A program made the position numbers and the translations under genes. From positions 25,303 through 89,302 of the forward strand of contig CALQGY020000001.1 of NCBI GenBank assembly GCA_943330235.2: 64,000 nucleotides of DNA, written 5' to 3'. Position 1 is the first letter of the stretch; each line of letters starts with the position of its first letter. Below are positions 52,433 to 60,527 of this stretch, one piece after another. This stretch comes from Candidatus Kuenenia stuttgartensis. Lineage in GTDB: Bacteria; Gemmatimonadota; Gemmatimonadetes; Gemmatimonadales; Gemmatimonadaceae. Below the pieces are notes generated by a model. It was not told the origin of the DNA and searched no databases. It worked only from the letters and a program-made list of their open reading frames with translations.

Positions 52433-52443
52433 ATCCCAACGTA
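52433..52443 (-). promoter_or_regulatory. Leaderless-type -10 element of the MetX-like gene
   Basis: TACGTT (52443-52438 on the minus strand) is five bases from the ATG at 52432. The region is the divergent promoter zone shared with the Ser/Thr kinase gene. Confidence 0.5.
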
Positions 52444-52528
52444 ATGCCTTTTGCGCTATTTTAGGAATGATATTCCGACCGACCGTCGATTGTTTCGTCA
52501 CTCCCCGCGCTTTGCGATTCCCGACCGA

Positions 52529-53953
52529 ATGACTTCAGACTCCGGATCGTCACTGATCGGCACGATCATCGCCGACCGGTACCGTATCATCAAGAGCGTC
52601 GGTGCCGGCGGTATGGGTCAGGTGTATCTGGCCGAGCACATCAAGATGAAGCGCAAGAGCGCCATCAAGGTGATGCGGTCGGCGCTCGTGGGCGATCCGG
52701 AAGCGATGCAGCGTTTCACACGCGAGGCGGAGAACGCCAGCAAGCTGTCGCATCCGAACGTCGCGTCGATCTTTGACTTTGGCGAGACACCCGAAGGCTT
52801 GGTGTATCTCGCGATGGAATTCATCGAGGGCGAGTCGCTGCATCAGACGCTGACGCGAGAGATGGCGCTGCATCCGATGGTGGCCGCCGATGTCATCGGG
52901 CAGTCAGCGGATGCCCTGCAGGCGGCGCACGATCTGGACATCCTGCATCGAGATTTGAAGCCCGACAACCTGATGCTCAGCAAGCGGGCCGACGGCACGT
53001 TTCTCGTGAAGCTCGTGGACTTCGGCATTGCACGCACGATGGACAGTGGCGTCACGCGCGTGACGCGCACCGGCTTCGCAGTGGGAACACCGGAGTACAT
53101 GTCGCCGGAACAGCTGGCGGGTGATGTGCTCGATGCGCGCTCCGACCAGTACGCGCTGGCGTTGGTGGCCTTTGTCGCGTTAACCGGCCAGGAAGCGTTT
53201 TCGGATGCGTCGGGGAAAGACTCGTTGATCCTGCGGCTCACCAGTCGGCCGCGTCGTCTGGCCGAGGTGCGCGCGGACATCGACTGGCCCGTGCCGCTGC
53301 AGTCGGTGTTCGATCGTGCCCTCGCACCGGATGCGGCGGACCGATTCGCGCGCATCGCGGATTTCGCGGACGATCTGTCGAACGCCATCAGTCTGATGAC
53401 GCCGACGCAGACCGCGGAGATGTACAGTCGGGCGTTAATGGGCCGCAGTATTGGCGTGGCGCGTCGCACGCCGAGCATGGATCAGCCAACGGTCGGACGC
53501 GCCGTGGACCGTTCGCGGACGCCCGCGACCGCATCCGGTACGGTCGTCTCCGTGCCCGTCGCGAAGGCGATCGGCATGCCCGACCCGTCGCGCCGTCGCG
53601 TGTTTCCCGTGCTCCTGCTCATCGGCGCGTTCGTGTACGCGCTGTACTGGTTTGGCGCACAACAGCCCGCGGGCGCGGCGCGCTCCGTCTCCGACGCCAT
53701 CGGATCGATCTCGCGCACCGTGGCGGGTCCGCTCATGCCGTATATCGACCGCATGCGGAATGCCGCGACCGTTGTGGACACTGTGCCGGCCCCCGCCGTT
53801 GCGCCGCCCGCCACGAAGAAGCCGCGCGCGCCGCGTGTGAAGCGCGACAGCGCCGCGGGCACAGCTGGGGAACGCGCTTCCGTTGCGAGCGATTCGGGAG
53901 CAGCCACGAAAGCCCCGCCGGACACCGCACCATCCTCACACCACCCGCGGTGA
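52529..53953 (+). CDS. Serine/threonine protein kinase, membrane-anchored
   Basis: A 474-residue PknB-type kinase. The catalytic domain (about 17-290) shows the glycine loop VGAGGMGQVYLAEH, the ATP lysine in AIKVMRS, the catalytic loop HRDLKPDNLM, the DFG equivalent VDFGIAR and the SPEQLAG activation segment. A juxtamembrane region is followed by one membrane helix (VFPVLLLIGAFVYALYWFG, about 358-376) and a short extracytoplasmic tail rich in Ala, Pro and Lys. No PASTA repeats. It should phosphorylate cytoplasmic proteins in response to an external signal. Confidence 0.92.
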   Translation: MTSDSGSSLIGTIIADRYRIIKSVGAGGMGQVYLAEHIKMKRKSAIKVMRSALVGDPEAMQRFTREAENASKLSHPNVASIFDFGETPEGLVYLAMEFIEGESLHQTLTREMALHPMVAADVIGQSADALQAAHDLDILHRDLKPDNLMLSKRADGTFLVKLVDFGIARTMDSGVTRVTRTGFAVGTPEYMSPEQLAGDVLDARSDQYALALVAFVALTGQEAFSDASGKDSLILRLTSRPRRLAEVRADIDWPVPLQSVFDRALAPDAADRFARIADFADDLSNAISLMTPTQTAEMYSRALMGRSIGVARRTPSMDQPTVGRAVDRSRTPATASGTVVSVPVAKAIGMPDPSRRRVFPVLLLIGAFVYALYWFGAQQPAGAARSVSDAIGSISRTVAGPLMPYIDRMRNAATVVDTVPAPAVAPPATKKPRAPRVKRDSAAGTAGERASVASDSGAATKAPPDTAPSSHHPR

Positions 53954-54900
53954 TGCCGAGCCCGTCCACCTCGCCCACCTCGCCGCAGCCGTACGGCATG
54001 GCGTCGGCGGGCTATCGTCTGCCCGACGCCACGCGACTCGGTGCCGTGCATCTGCAAGTCGCCGATCTTGGTCGCTCGGTGGCGTACTACAGCGACGTGA
54101 TCGGGTTGCGTGTAGTTCACGCGGTGTCCGGTGTGGCGGAGTTGGCGGCCTATGATGACGATCGCCGCCTGGTGGTGCTGCATGAGCGCCGCGGCGCCGC
54201 GCCCGTGCCACCGCAGGGGCGATTGGGGCTCTTTCATGTCGCGATCCTCCTGCCCGACCGACCGTCGCTGGGACGCTTTCTGGCTCATCTCGCCGAGATC
54301 GGCGAAGCGCCGGGCATGTCGGATCACTACGTGAGCGAAGCCATTTATCTCACCGATCCCGACGGCCTTGGCCTTGAGATCTACGTCGATCGACCGCGCG
54401 TGCAGTGGGCGCATCAGCAGCGCCAACTCTCGATGGCGACGGTGGCGCTCGATGTGCGCGCCGTCATTGCCGCCGGAGACGGTGCAGCATGGCACGGGGC
54501 GCCAGCCGGCACGACCATCGGACACGTGCATCTGCATGTCGGCGATCTTGCAGGCGCATCCTCGTTCTATCACGAGATGCTCGGGATGGATCGGATGGTC
54601 TGGGAGTATCCGGGCGCCCTGTTTCTGGCGGCTGGCGGATATCACCACCATGTTGGCACCAACACGTGGGCGCGACATGCGGAGTCGGCCCGCGCCGACG
54701 AGGCCCACTTGATGGAGTGGACCATCGAGGTGCCCGTGCTCGCCGACGTCGAGGCGGTCGCGGCCTCGGCGGTGGCCCATCACGTGTCCGTTGTACGGGA
54801 CGGTGCGGCCATCGTCCTGCGTGATCCGTGGGGAACCACGGTGCGTATTCGCGCAGACAGTGATCACGCTTCCGCGCGTGCTGCGTCCCCCGCCCACTGA
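53953..54900 (+). CDS. VOC-fold extradiol dioxygenase-like protein
   Basis: A 315-residue protein with two glyoxalase/VOC modules. Metal-ligand positions seen: His in AVHLQVADLGR (about 33), Glu in LTDPDGLGLEIY (about 139), and in the second module His in IGHVHLHVGD (about 192), with YHHHVGTN adding histidines (about 235). This layout matches catechol 2,3-dioxygenase-type or CatE enzymes, which open aromatic rings next to the hydroxyls. ATG at 53953 was used; a GTG one codon upstream overlaps the kinase stop (GTGA), suggesting coupling. Confidence 0.82.
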   Translation: MPSPSTSPTSPQPYGMASAGYRLPDATRLGAVHLQVADLGRSVAYYSDVIGLRVVHAVSGVAELAAYDDDRRLVVLHERRGAAPVPPQGRLGLFHVAILLPDRPSLGRFLAHLAEIGEAPGMSDHYVSEAIYLTDPDGLGLEIYVDRPRVQWAHQQRQLSMATVALDVRAVIAAGDGAAWHGAPAGTTIGHVHLHVGDLAGASSFYHEMLGMDRMVWEYPGALFLAAGGYHHHVGTNTWARHAESARADEAHLMEWTIEVPVLADVEAVAASAVAHHVSVVRDGAAIVLRDPWGTTVRIRADSDHASARAASPAH

Positions 54901-54918
54901 ATTCCGGAGACAACGCCC

Positions 54919-55410
54919 ATGTCACTGCAGATTCGCCCGGCCACCAGTGAGGACTTGTACGCAGTCGTTGGCTTGCTCCAGTCGCGCAAGCTCCCGGTGG
55001 CCGGCTTCGCCGATCTGCTGCGTGCGCAGCCCGAGCACGTGCGCATCGCGGAGCTGAATGGCCTGGTCGTCGGATCGGCGGCCCTTGATGTGCGAGACGG
55101 CAATGGCCTGCTTCGTTCGGTGGCCGTGGCGCACGATCTGGCCTCGCTTGGCGTCGGCACGCGACTGGTGAACGACTTGATCGCGCAAGCACGGCAGGCC
55201 GACCTCACCGCGCTCTATCTGCTCACGACCACGGCTGCGGCGTGGTTTCCGAAGTTCGGCTTCACCGTCACCGATCGATCCGCCGTACCCGCCGCGCTTG
55301 CGAACACGATCGAGTTCACATCGGCCTGCCCGGCCAGCGCCACCGTCATGCGCTGTTCGTTGGCAGCACCCGTGACCGATGGCGCGGCGCTCCCTGACAT
55401 CCAACCCTGA
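54919..55410 (+). CDS. GNAT acetyltransferase, ArsN2-like
   Basis: A 163-residue GNAT-fold acetyltransferase. The acetyl-CoA loop is ASLGVGTRLVNDLIAQA (about 70-86). The C-terminal half is strikingly like ArsN2: LYLLTTTAAAWFPKFGF, DRSAVPAALANTIEFTSACPASATVMRC. ArsN2 acetylates organoarsenicals or related trivalent arsenicals in ars operons. No arsenic gene is nearby, so the name is a family resemblance. It follows the VOC gene by 18 bases on the same strand. Confidence 0.75.
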   Translation: MSLQIRPATSEDLYAVVGLLQSRKLPVAGFADLLRAQPEHVRIAELNGLVVGSAALDVRDGNGLLRSVAVAHDLASLGVGTRLVNDLIAQARQADLTALYLLTTTAAAWFPKFGFTVTDRSAVPAALANTIEFTSACPASATVMRCSLAAPVTDGAALPDIQP

Positions 55411-55418
55411 CGACCACC

Positions 55419-56222
55419 ATGCCCCGTTCTCTCCTCGCCGTCACGCTGCGCCGCGCCGTGTCTTTCGCGGCCGTGGTTGCCGTACCGTTCGCCATGCCGG
55501 GTGCGCTGCACGCGCAAACCGCAGGGACGATTACCGCCCCCTCGCCGCTCCCGTGGCCACCGGTCGCGACGTTTTCCATTCTGGGCTATGACCCGGCCAC
55601 CGGCGAAGTCGGCGGCGCCGTGCAGTCCCGCGTGTTCTCCGTGGGGAACGGGGTGTTGTGGGCCGAGGCTGGCGTAGGCGCGGCCGCAAGTCAGGCCATC
55701 GTGGACGTGAGCTACGGCCCGCAAGCCATCGCGCTCCTGCGGAAGGGCAAGAAGCCGGCCGACATCGTGAAGAGCATCTGGGAAGGAGATCCGGATCCGC
55801 GTCCCGTCGATTGGACCAAGTACGGCCGACAGTTCGCCGTAATCGATGCCCAGGGCAATGTGGCCGCCTACACGGGCCCCAAGGCCACCGAGTGGGCCGG
55901 TGACAAGCAGGGGCAGTTCTGCACGGCGCAGGGCAACATTCTGGCCAGCCCTGAGGTGGTGAACGCCATGGTGAAGGCGTTCGAAGAGACCAAGGGGCAC
56001 CTGTCCTTCCGGTTGCTGGCGGCGCTCGAGGCCGGGCAGATCGCCGGCGGCGACAAGCGCGGTATGCAGTCCGCCGCGATGCTCATCGTGAAGAAGGACG
56101 CGGGCGTGTGGCTGCACAACGATGTCGTGGTGCGCCTGCAGGTTGATGACAGCCCCGAGCCCATCAAAGAGCTGCGCCGTCTGGTCGAGAAAGCCGCGAC
56201 ACAGCGCCGTCCCGCACGATGA
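55419..56222 (+). CDS. Exported DUF1028-family protein (Ntn-hydrolase-like)
   Basis: A 267-residue exported protein of the DUF1028 family, which has an N-terminal nucleophile hydrolase-like fold. The signal peptide ends GALHAQ (about residue 33). The family core starts ATFSILGYDPATGEVGGAVQSRVFSVG and continues VLWAEAGVGAAASQAIVD, GDKQGQFCTAQGNILAS and GHLSFRLLAALEAGQIAGGDKRG. Activity is not established. It starts 8 bases after the acetyltransferase and overlaps the sulfatase-like gene by 4 bases (ATGA at 56219). Confidence 0.85.
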   Translation: MPRSLLAVTLRRAVSFAAVVAVPFAMPGALHAQTAGTITAPSPLPWPPVATFSILGYDPATGEVGGAVQSRVFSVGNGVLWAEAGVGAAASQAIVDVSYGPQAIALLRKGKKPADIVKSIWEGDPDPRPVDWTKYGRQFAVIDAQGNVAAYTGPKATEWAGDKQGQFCTAQGNILASPEVVNAMVKAFEETKGHLSFRLLAALEAGQIAGGDKRGMQSAAMLIVKKDAGVWLHNDVVVRLQVDDSPEPIKELRRLVEKAATQRRPAR

Positions 56223-57787
56223 ACACCCACAGCGGCAGGATGTGGCGGCTGGTGATGGCCGCCACCCTGCTGCTGGCACCACGCGGCCTGGTGCCGGGCG
56301 ACACGGCGCTGCACGCGCAAAAGGCCCCGAAGCCCGTCGCGAAGCCCGTCATCACGCCGACGACGTCTCCCAGCGAGACGGCACCGCCGCCCAATGTGAT
56401 CGTGTTGGTGGTAAATGATCTGGGGTGGCAGGATCTGTCGGTGCCGCTCTACCGCGACACCACCGCGGCCAACCGGCGCTACCGCACTCCGGGGATGGAG
56501 GCGCTGGCCGCTGCCGGCGTCACGTTCACCGAGGCCTACGCCGCCGCGCCCGTCGGGACCCCATCGCGGGTGGCGCTGCTGACCGGACGCGCGCCGGTCG
56601 CCTCGGGCGTGACCAATAGCGTGGGCCGTCGCGAAACGGATACGTCCTCCGCGGCGTTCCGCTCACCGGCGTGGAATTTCAATGGGCTCACCGCGCTCTC
56701 GAAATCGCCGCGGGCGTTCGCCGGCCCGTTGCTTCCGCGATTACTGCGCGCCGCCGGCTATCACACCGTGCACGTCGGGCTCACCGAATGGAGCGCGGCC
56801 GGTGCGCCGGGCAGCGATGCGAAGTCCATCGGCTTTGACGAATCGATGCCGGGCGCGCGACGCGCCGATGTGTTGACCACCGACGCGATTCGTGCGATGA
56901 ATGCCGCACGCGCGCTCAAGCAGCCGTTCTTTCTGTACCTCGCCTACGACGCGGTGCGTTTACCGAGCGAAGGCGACGCACGATTCGCCGTCGCGGTAGC
57001 CGACGCGGTGGCCGACGCGGTGGCCGAGCGCGCGCTCGATACGCGTGACGCGCTGTACGCCTCCCTGATTGCGGGCGTGGATCAGAGCGTAAAGGACATC
57101 ACGCGCTATCTGGACGACGGCGGCATCGCGGGGCAGACCATCGTGATGCTGTTGTCGGACAACGGTGGCCTCGCCACGTCTGCACGCGGCGGCCTGCGTG
57201 CCCTCCAGAACGCGCCGCTCAAAGGCGGCATGGGCTCGGCATACGAGGGCGGGCTGCGGGTGCCACTGATCGTGCGCTGGCCCGGCGTGGCGCGCGCAGG
57301 GCTGCGCTCTGCGACACCGGTCATGTTGGACGATCTCTTCCCCACCATCCTGCGGGCCGCACGCGTTCCCAACGCGGCCCAGTACACGCGTGGCGTCGGC
57401 GCGCGCGATCTTACGGGCACGCTCGACAACTCGTCACCGCTGCCGCCGGACCGGCCGTTGCTGTGGCACTACCCGCACTCGGCCGATCTGCCAGGCGTGG
57501 GCCTCCCCGCCGTCGCGGTAGAACCGTTCTCCGCGCTGCGCGTGGGGCCGTGGAAGCTGATCTACTTCTACGCCGGGTCGCGCTACGAACTGTATAATCT
57601 CGCCAGCGATCTGGGCGAATCCCGCGAGCTCTCACTCAAGAACATGGACGTCGCCGCGCGGCTTTCGGATCTGTTGCACCGCACGCTGGAGTCGTCGCAT
57701 GCGCAGATGCCCATCGACGCGGCGTATGGCCGTCCAATTACGCTCCCCGCGCGCCTCCTGCTCCCCGGCCCGCCGCCGCCATTCTGA
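56219..57787 (+). CDS. Sulfatase-fold protein lacking the formylglycine residue
   Basis: A 522-residue exported protein with alkaline-phosphatase-superfamily sulfatase architecture: NVIVLVVNDLGWQDLS (metal strand, about 59-74), TPSRVALLTGR (about 114-124) and a late LSDNGG (metal). In sulfatases the tripeptide before S-R carries Cys or Ser that becomes formylglycine (C/S-x-P-S-R). Here it is Gly113-Thr-Pro-Ser-Arg. The first metal pair is N-D rather than D-D, and the usual Lys of the G-K-x-H-L-G loop is replaced (HTVHVGLTEW). Classical sulfate-ester hydrolysis is therefore unlikely. A short array of 12-bp DNA repeats (56987-57034) inserts A-D-A-V units. The 4-base overlap with the DUF1028 gene suggests that they work together. 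Confidence 0.78.
   Translation: MNTHSGRMWRLVMAATLLLAPRGLVPGDTALHAQKAPKPVAKPVITPTTSPSETAPPPNVIVLVVNDLGWQDLSVPLYRDTTAANRRYRTPGMEALAAAGVTFTEAYAAAPVGTPSRVALLTGRAPVASGVTNSVGRRETDTSSAAFRSPAWNFNGLTALSKSPRAFAGPLLPRLLRAAGYHTVHVGLTEWSAAGAPGSDAKSIGFDESMPGARRADVLTTDAIRAMNAARALKQPFFLYLAYDAVRLPSEGDARFAVAVADAVADAVAERALDTRDALYASLIAGVDQSVKDITRYLDDGGIAGQTIVMLLSDNGGLATSARGGLRALQNAPLKGGMGSAYEGGLRVPLIVRWPGVARAGLRSATPVMLDDLFPTILRAARVPNAAQYTRGVGARDLTGTLDNSSPLPPDRPLLWHYPHSADLPGVGLPAVAVEPFSALRVGPWKLIYFYAGSRYELYNLASDLGESRELSLKNMDVAARLSDLLHRTLESSHAQMPIDAAYGRPITLPARLLLPGPPPPF
56987..57034. repeat. 12-bp array, four units (in sulfatase-like gene)
   Basis: Units GCCGTCGCGGTA, GCCGACGCGGTG twice, then GCCGAGCGCGCG, run from 56987 in frame, encoding A-V-A-V, A-D-A-V, A-D-A-V, A-E-R-A. 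Confidence 0.7.
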
Positions 57788-57797
57788 CGGCGCGGCG

Positions 57798-58958
57798 CTA
57801 CTTCAGGATCGCGTGGCGCAGCGCCCAGACGCGCGGATCTTCCAGCCCCAGCAGCCACACCGAATAGCCGCGCAGTTTGTATTGGCGTACGAGTGCGAGC
57901 TTGGCCTCGAAGGCGCGCACATCTTCCAGCCACAAATGCTCGAAGACGCCCGCGTTCTCCCACATCGCGTACGGCGACTTCTGCACGTCGTCCCACCGCG
58001 CGGCTACGCCGAATTGCGTGAGCAGTCGCTGCCCTTCCGCATAACTGATGTCGCTCCCGGTCATGTGCGCGCCGGCGCGCCAGTCCCACGCCGGGTACCA
58101 GTGATCGGAATAGCCGGGAATGCCGAGCGATATTTTCTGTGGCGGCACGCCGAGCGACAGCAGATACTCGAGCGACGCCTTGATCCACGGATAGCCGCCA
58201 ACCGGCCCCGCCGGTGATCCGCCGGTGTGCTGCGCGTACGTCATGTACGACAGGAAATCGAGCGTGTCGGCCAGCGCCTTGTAGTCGTAGACGCCGCGCC
58301 AGTTGTCGTAAATCCAGCGATGATACGCGGTGGGACCCGCGTCATCACTCGTGCGCGGTACCACGGCGGCGGACACACTGCATCCGGCACGATGCACCGA
58401 ATCGACGGACTCGCGGACGAATGATGTGAACGCGTCACGATCCGAGACGTGCACGTTCTCGACATCGAACTGCACGCCGTCGAGATGCTGCTCGCGACAG
58501 AGGGCCGCCATACTGCGTATGGCGCGCGCGCGCGGCTCGGCGACCGTGAGCAGCGTATGCATGAGCGCCTGATCGAATCCCGGATTCATCACGAGGGGAA
58601 TCACCTTCACGTGCTGCGCACGCGCCGTGGCGACCACCTGCGGATCGAGCGCCCCGTGAATGCCCCCCGCGGCGTCGAAGGCGAAGACCTGAGGCGACAC
58701 GACGGAAATACGATCGGCGTGCGCGACGAACACGGCCGTCGTGGCCGCGCCGTTGCGTGTGTACCAGATGGCCTCCAGCGGCTGGGCTGTGAGCGGCTGC
58801 GCCCAGACCGCCGCAGACAGCAGGGCCAGCGCGAGCGCCGGCATGGCTCGCCACACGACAAGCCGTCGTGCGCGTCCAGCATCCGTCGAGGCCCATGCCG
58901 CGAGGGCGCGCCATCGCGGACACCGAGATCCGATACCCGCAGCCGATGAGGAGAGCAT
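57798..58958 (-). CDS. Exported glycosyl hydrolase family 18-like protein
   Basis: A 386-residue exported GH18-type barrel. The catalytic strand reads LDGVQFDVENV (about 160-170), giving the D-G-x-x-x-D-x-E pattern with the proton-donor glutamate; the second conserved Asp is Gln, as in some spore-lysin relatives. Other barrel strands are FAFDAAGGIHGALDP, VIPLVMNPGFD, LDFLSYMTYAQH, KISLGIPGYSDHW and GYSVWLLGLEDPRVW. It is related to spore-germination hydrolases (YaaH/SleL type) and probably cleaves peptidoglycan or chitin-like chains. The start is uncertain: ATG at 58958 gives a long leader, ATG at 58844 gives a tidy signal peptide (MPALALALLSAAVWAQPLTAQ). Confidence 0.8.
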   Translation of the reverse strand: MLSSSAAGIGSRCPRWRALAAWASTDAGRARRLVVWRAMPALALALLSAAVWAQPLTAQPLEAIWYTRNGAATTAVFVAHADRISVVSPQVFAFDAAGGIHGALDPQVVATARAQHVKVIPLVMNPGFDQALMHTLLTVAEPRARAIRSMAALCREQHLDGVQFDVENVHVSDRDAFTSFVRESVDSVHRAGCSVSAAVVPRTSDDAGPTAYHRWIYDNWRGVYDYKALADTLDFLSYMTYAQHTGGSPAGPVGGYPWIKASLEYLLSLGVPPQKISLGIPGYSDHWYPAWDWRAGAHMTGSDISYAEGQRLLTQFGVAARWDDVQKSPYAMWENAGVFEHLWLEDVRAFEAKLALVRQYKLRGYSVWLLGLEDPRVWALRHAILK

Positions 58959-59026
58959 GGCGAGATGCTAACGCGGTCCACGGCGTGAGACAAGCGAATC
59001 ACGACGGAACGTCAGCAAACCCCTGC

Positions 59027-59060
59027 TTGACATTTAGTATATGCCTGCGTAGCTATATGC
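59027..59060 (+). promoter_or_regulatory. Promoter of the efflux operon with TATATGC direct repeats
   Basis: A perfect TTGACA -35 (59027-59032) stands 17 bases before a weak -10 (TAGCTA, 59050-59055). The heptamer TATATGC occurs twice, at 59038-59044 and 59054-59060, one and a half helical turns apart (16 bases), overlapping the promoter. That makes a likely repressor or activator site. The stretch is unusually AT-rich for this window. A ribosome site AGGAGA (59081-59086) precedes the GTG start. Confidence 0.55.
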
Positions 59061-59090
59061 ACATTCATCAATACTCAGACAGGAGAGTCC

Positions 59091-60527
59091 GTGCCCCTTC
59101 GTCGTCGTCGATTCCCGCTGGCACTCATGCGCGTGCTGCTCGTGCTGGGACCGCTGGCCAGTCTTCCGGCCCAGTCCGCCGGCACACCGCTGACGCTGAC
59201 GGCGGCGCTGCGCGAGGCGGACCGCCACGCCTTCGCGAATCGCGTCGCCACCGCCGGCGCCGACGCCGACCGCGCGCGGGCGCGGCTGCCGCTCAAGGGT
59301 ATTCTGCCGTCAGTGCGTGTCGAGACGGGCGTGGTGGCCACCACCGATCCGATCGGTGCGTTCGGCACCACGTTGCGGCAGCGGTTCGTCACACCGTTGG
59401 CGTTCGAGCCCGCGCGGTTGAACAACCCGGACGCCGTCACGAATGTGCAGGGCGGCCTCGTGCTGGAGGTACCGCTCGTGAATGGCGACGCCTGGACCGG
59501 ATGGAAGGCGGCCCGCGCGGCCGCCGACGCGAGCGATGCCAACGGCGAATGGGTCGCGGTCTCCACGCGGGCCAACGTGGTGCGCGCGTACTTCGGCGCG
59601 ACGGTCGCGGCGGAACACGTGGGGGTCTTGGAGCAGGCCACCCGCGCCAGCGACGCCGCGCTGCGACAAGTCTCAGCCATGGTGCAACAGGGGCTGGTCA
59701 CGAAGGCCGATGCGCTCCAGGCGGGCGTGCGCGCCGACGAGATCGCCGCGCAACTCCTCAGTGCGCGCAGCAATCTGCTCTCCGCGCGTCAGCAACTGGG
59801 GCTGCTGCTGGGTCGCACCGATGCCAGCGCGGTGGACCTTCCGGCGACACTCCCCGCGGACGCCGCCATTCGCGCGCTCGCCGAGCACGACACACTGGGC
59901 ACAGGGCCGACCGTGACGATCTCCGACCGCGCCGATGTGCGCGCCGCGCGCTCCGGCGTGCGGGCCGCCGATGCGGATCGGCAACGGGCCGCAACAACGC
60001 TCCTGCCCCGCGTGAACGGCTTCGCGCGCTACGACTGGAATGATCCGCGCGCGCTGTACAGCGGTCGCAAAAACTGGACGATGGGTGTCATGGCCTCGTG
60101 GTCGCTGTTTGGTGGCGGCAGCGAGCTGGCGGACATCGCCGGCACGCGCGCTCGCGCCGTGGGTGCGCGCGCCGGCGCCGACGGCGCAGCGGCGCAGGGG
60201 CGCGTCGAAGCGGACGCCGCGCGCCGAGGCATCACGCTCGCATTGCAGCGACTCGATCTCGCTGATCGTGCCGCCGTACAGAGTCGCGAGGCGCACCGGC
60301 TGCTGGAGCGGCGCTACGCGGGCGGTCTGGCCACCGTGGCCGAGCTGCTTGGCGCCGAGGCGAGCGCGACGGCCGCCGCGCTCACGCAGTCGGCGGCACG
60401 CTTTGCGCTCATCGACGCGCTGGCCTCGTATCGACGCGCGATCGGCGCGAATCCCGGCGACCTCACGGTGCTCGACCCAACCGCTTCTTCCTCTCCGACC
60501 TCAGGAAATCCTTCCCATGACCGATAG
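59091..60527 (+). CDS. TolC-family outer-membrane channel protein
   Basis: A 478-residue outer-membrane efflux protein. The basic, hydrophobic start is a signal peptide (cleavage near PAQSAG, about residue 27). The mature part shows the duplicated TolC layout with two coiled-coil pairs: LTLTAALREADRHAFANRVA, VSAMVQQGLVTKADALQA and ARSNLLSARQQLGLLLG, then in the second half ADVRAARSGVRAADADRQRAATTLLPRV and HRLLERRYAGGLATVAELLGAEASA. It forms the outer-membrane exit for the pump encoded downstream. GTG at 59091 has a good ribosome site. Confidence 0.92.
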   Translation: MPLRRRRFPLALMRVLLVLGPLASLPAQSAGTPLTLTAALREADRHAFANRVATAGADADRARARLPLKGILPSVRVETGVVATTDPIGAFGTTLRQRFVTPLAFEPARLNNPDAVTNVQGGLVLEVPLVNGDAWTGWKAARAAADASDANGEWVAVSTRANVVRAYFGATVAAEHVGVLEQATRASDAALRQVSAMVQQGLVTKADALQAGVRADEIAAQLLSARSNLLSARQQLGLLLGRTDASAVDLPATLPADAAIRALAEHDTLGTGPTVTISDRADVRAARSGVRAADADRQRAATTLLPRVNGFARYDWNDPRALYSGRKNWTMGVMASWSLFGGGSELADIAGTRARAVGARAGADGAAAQGRVEADAARRGITLALQRLDLADRAAVQSREAHRLLERRYAGGLATVAELLGAEASATAAALTQSAARFALIDALASYRRAIGANPGDLTVLDPTASSSPTSGNPSHDR

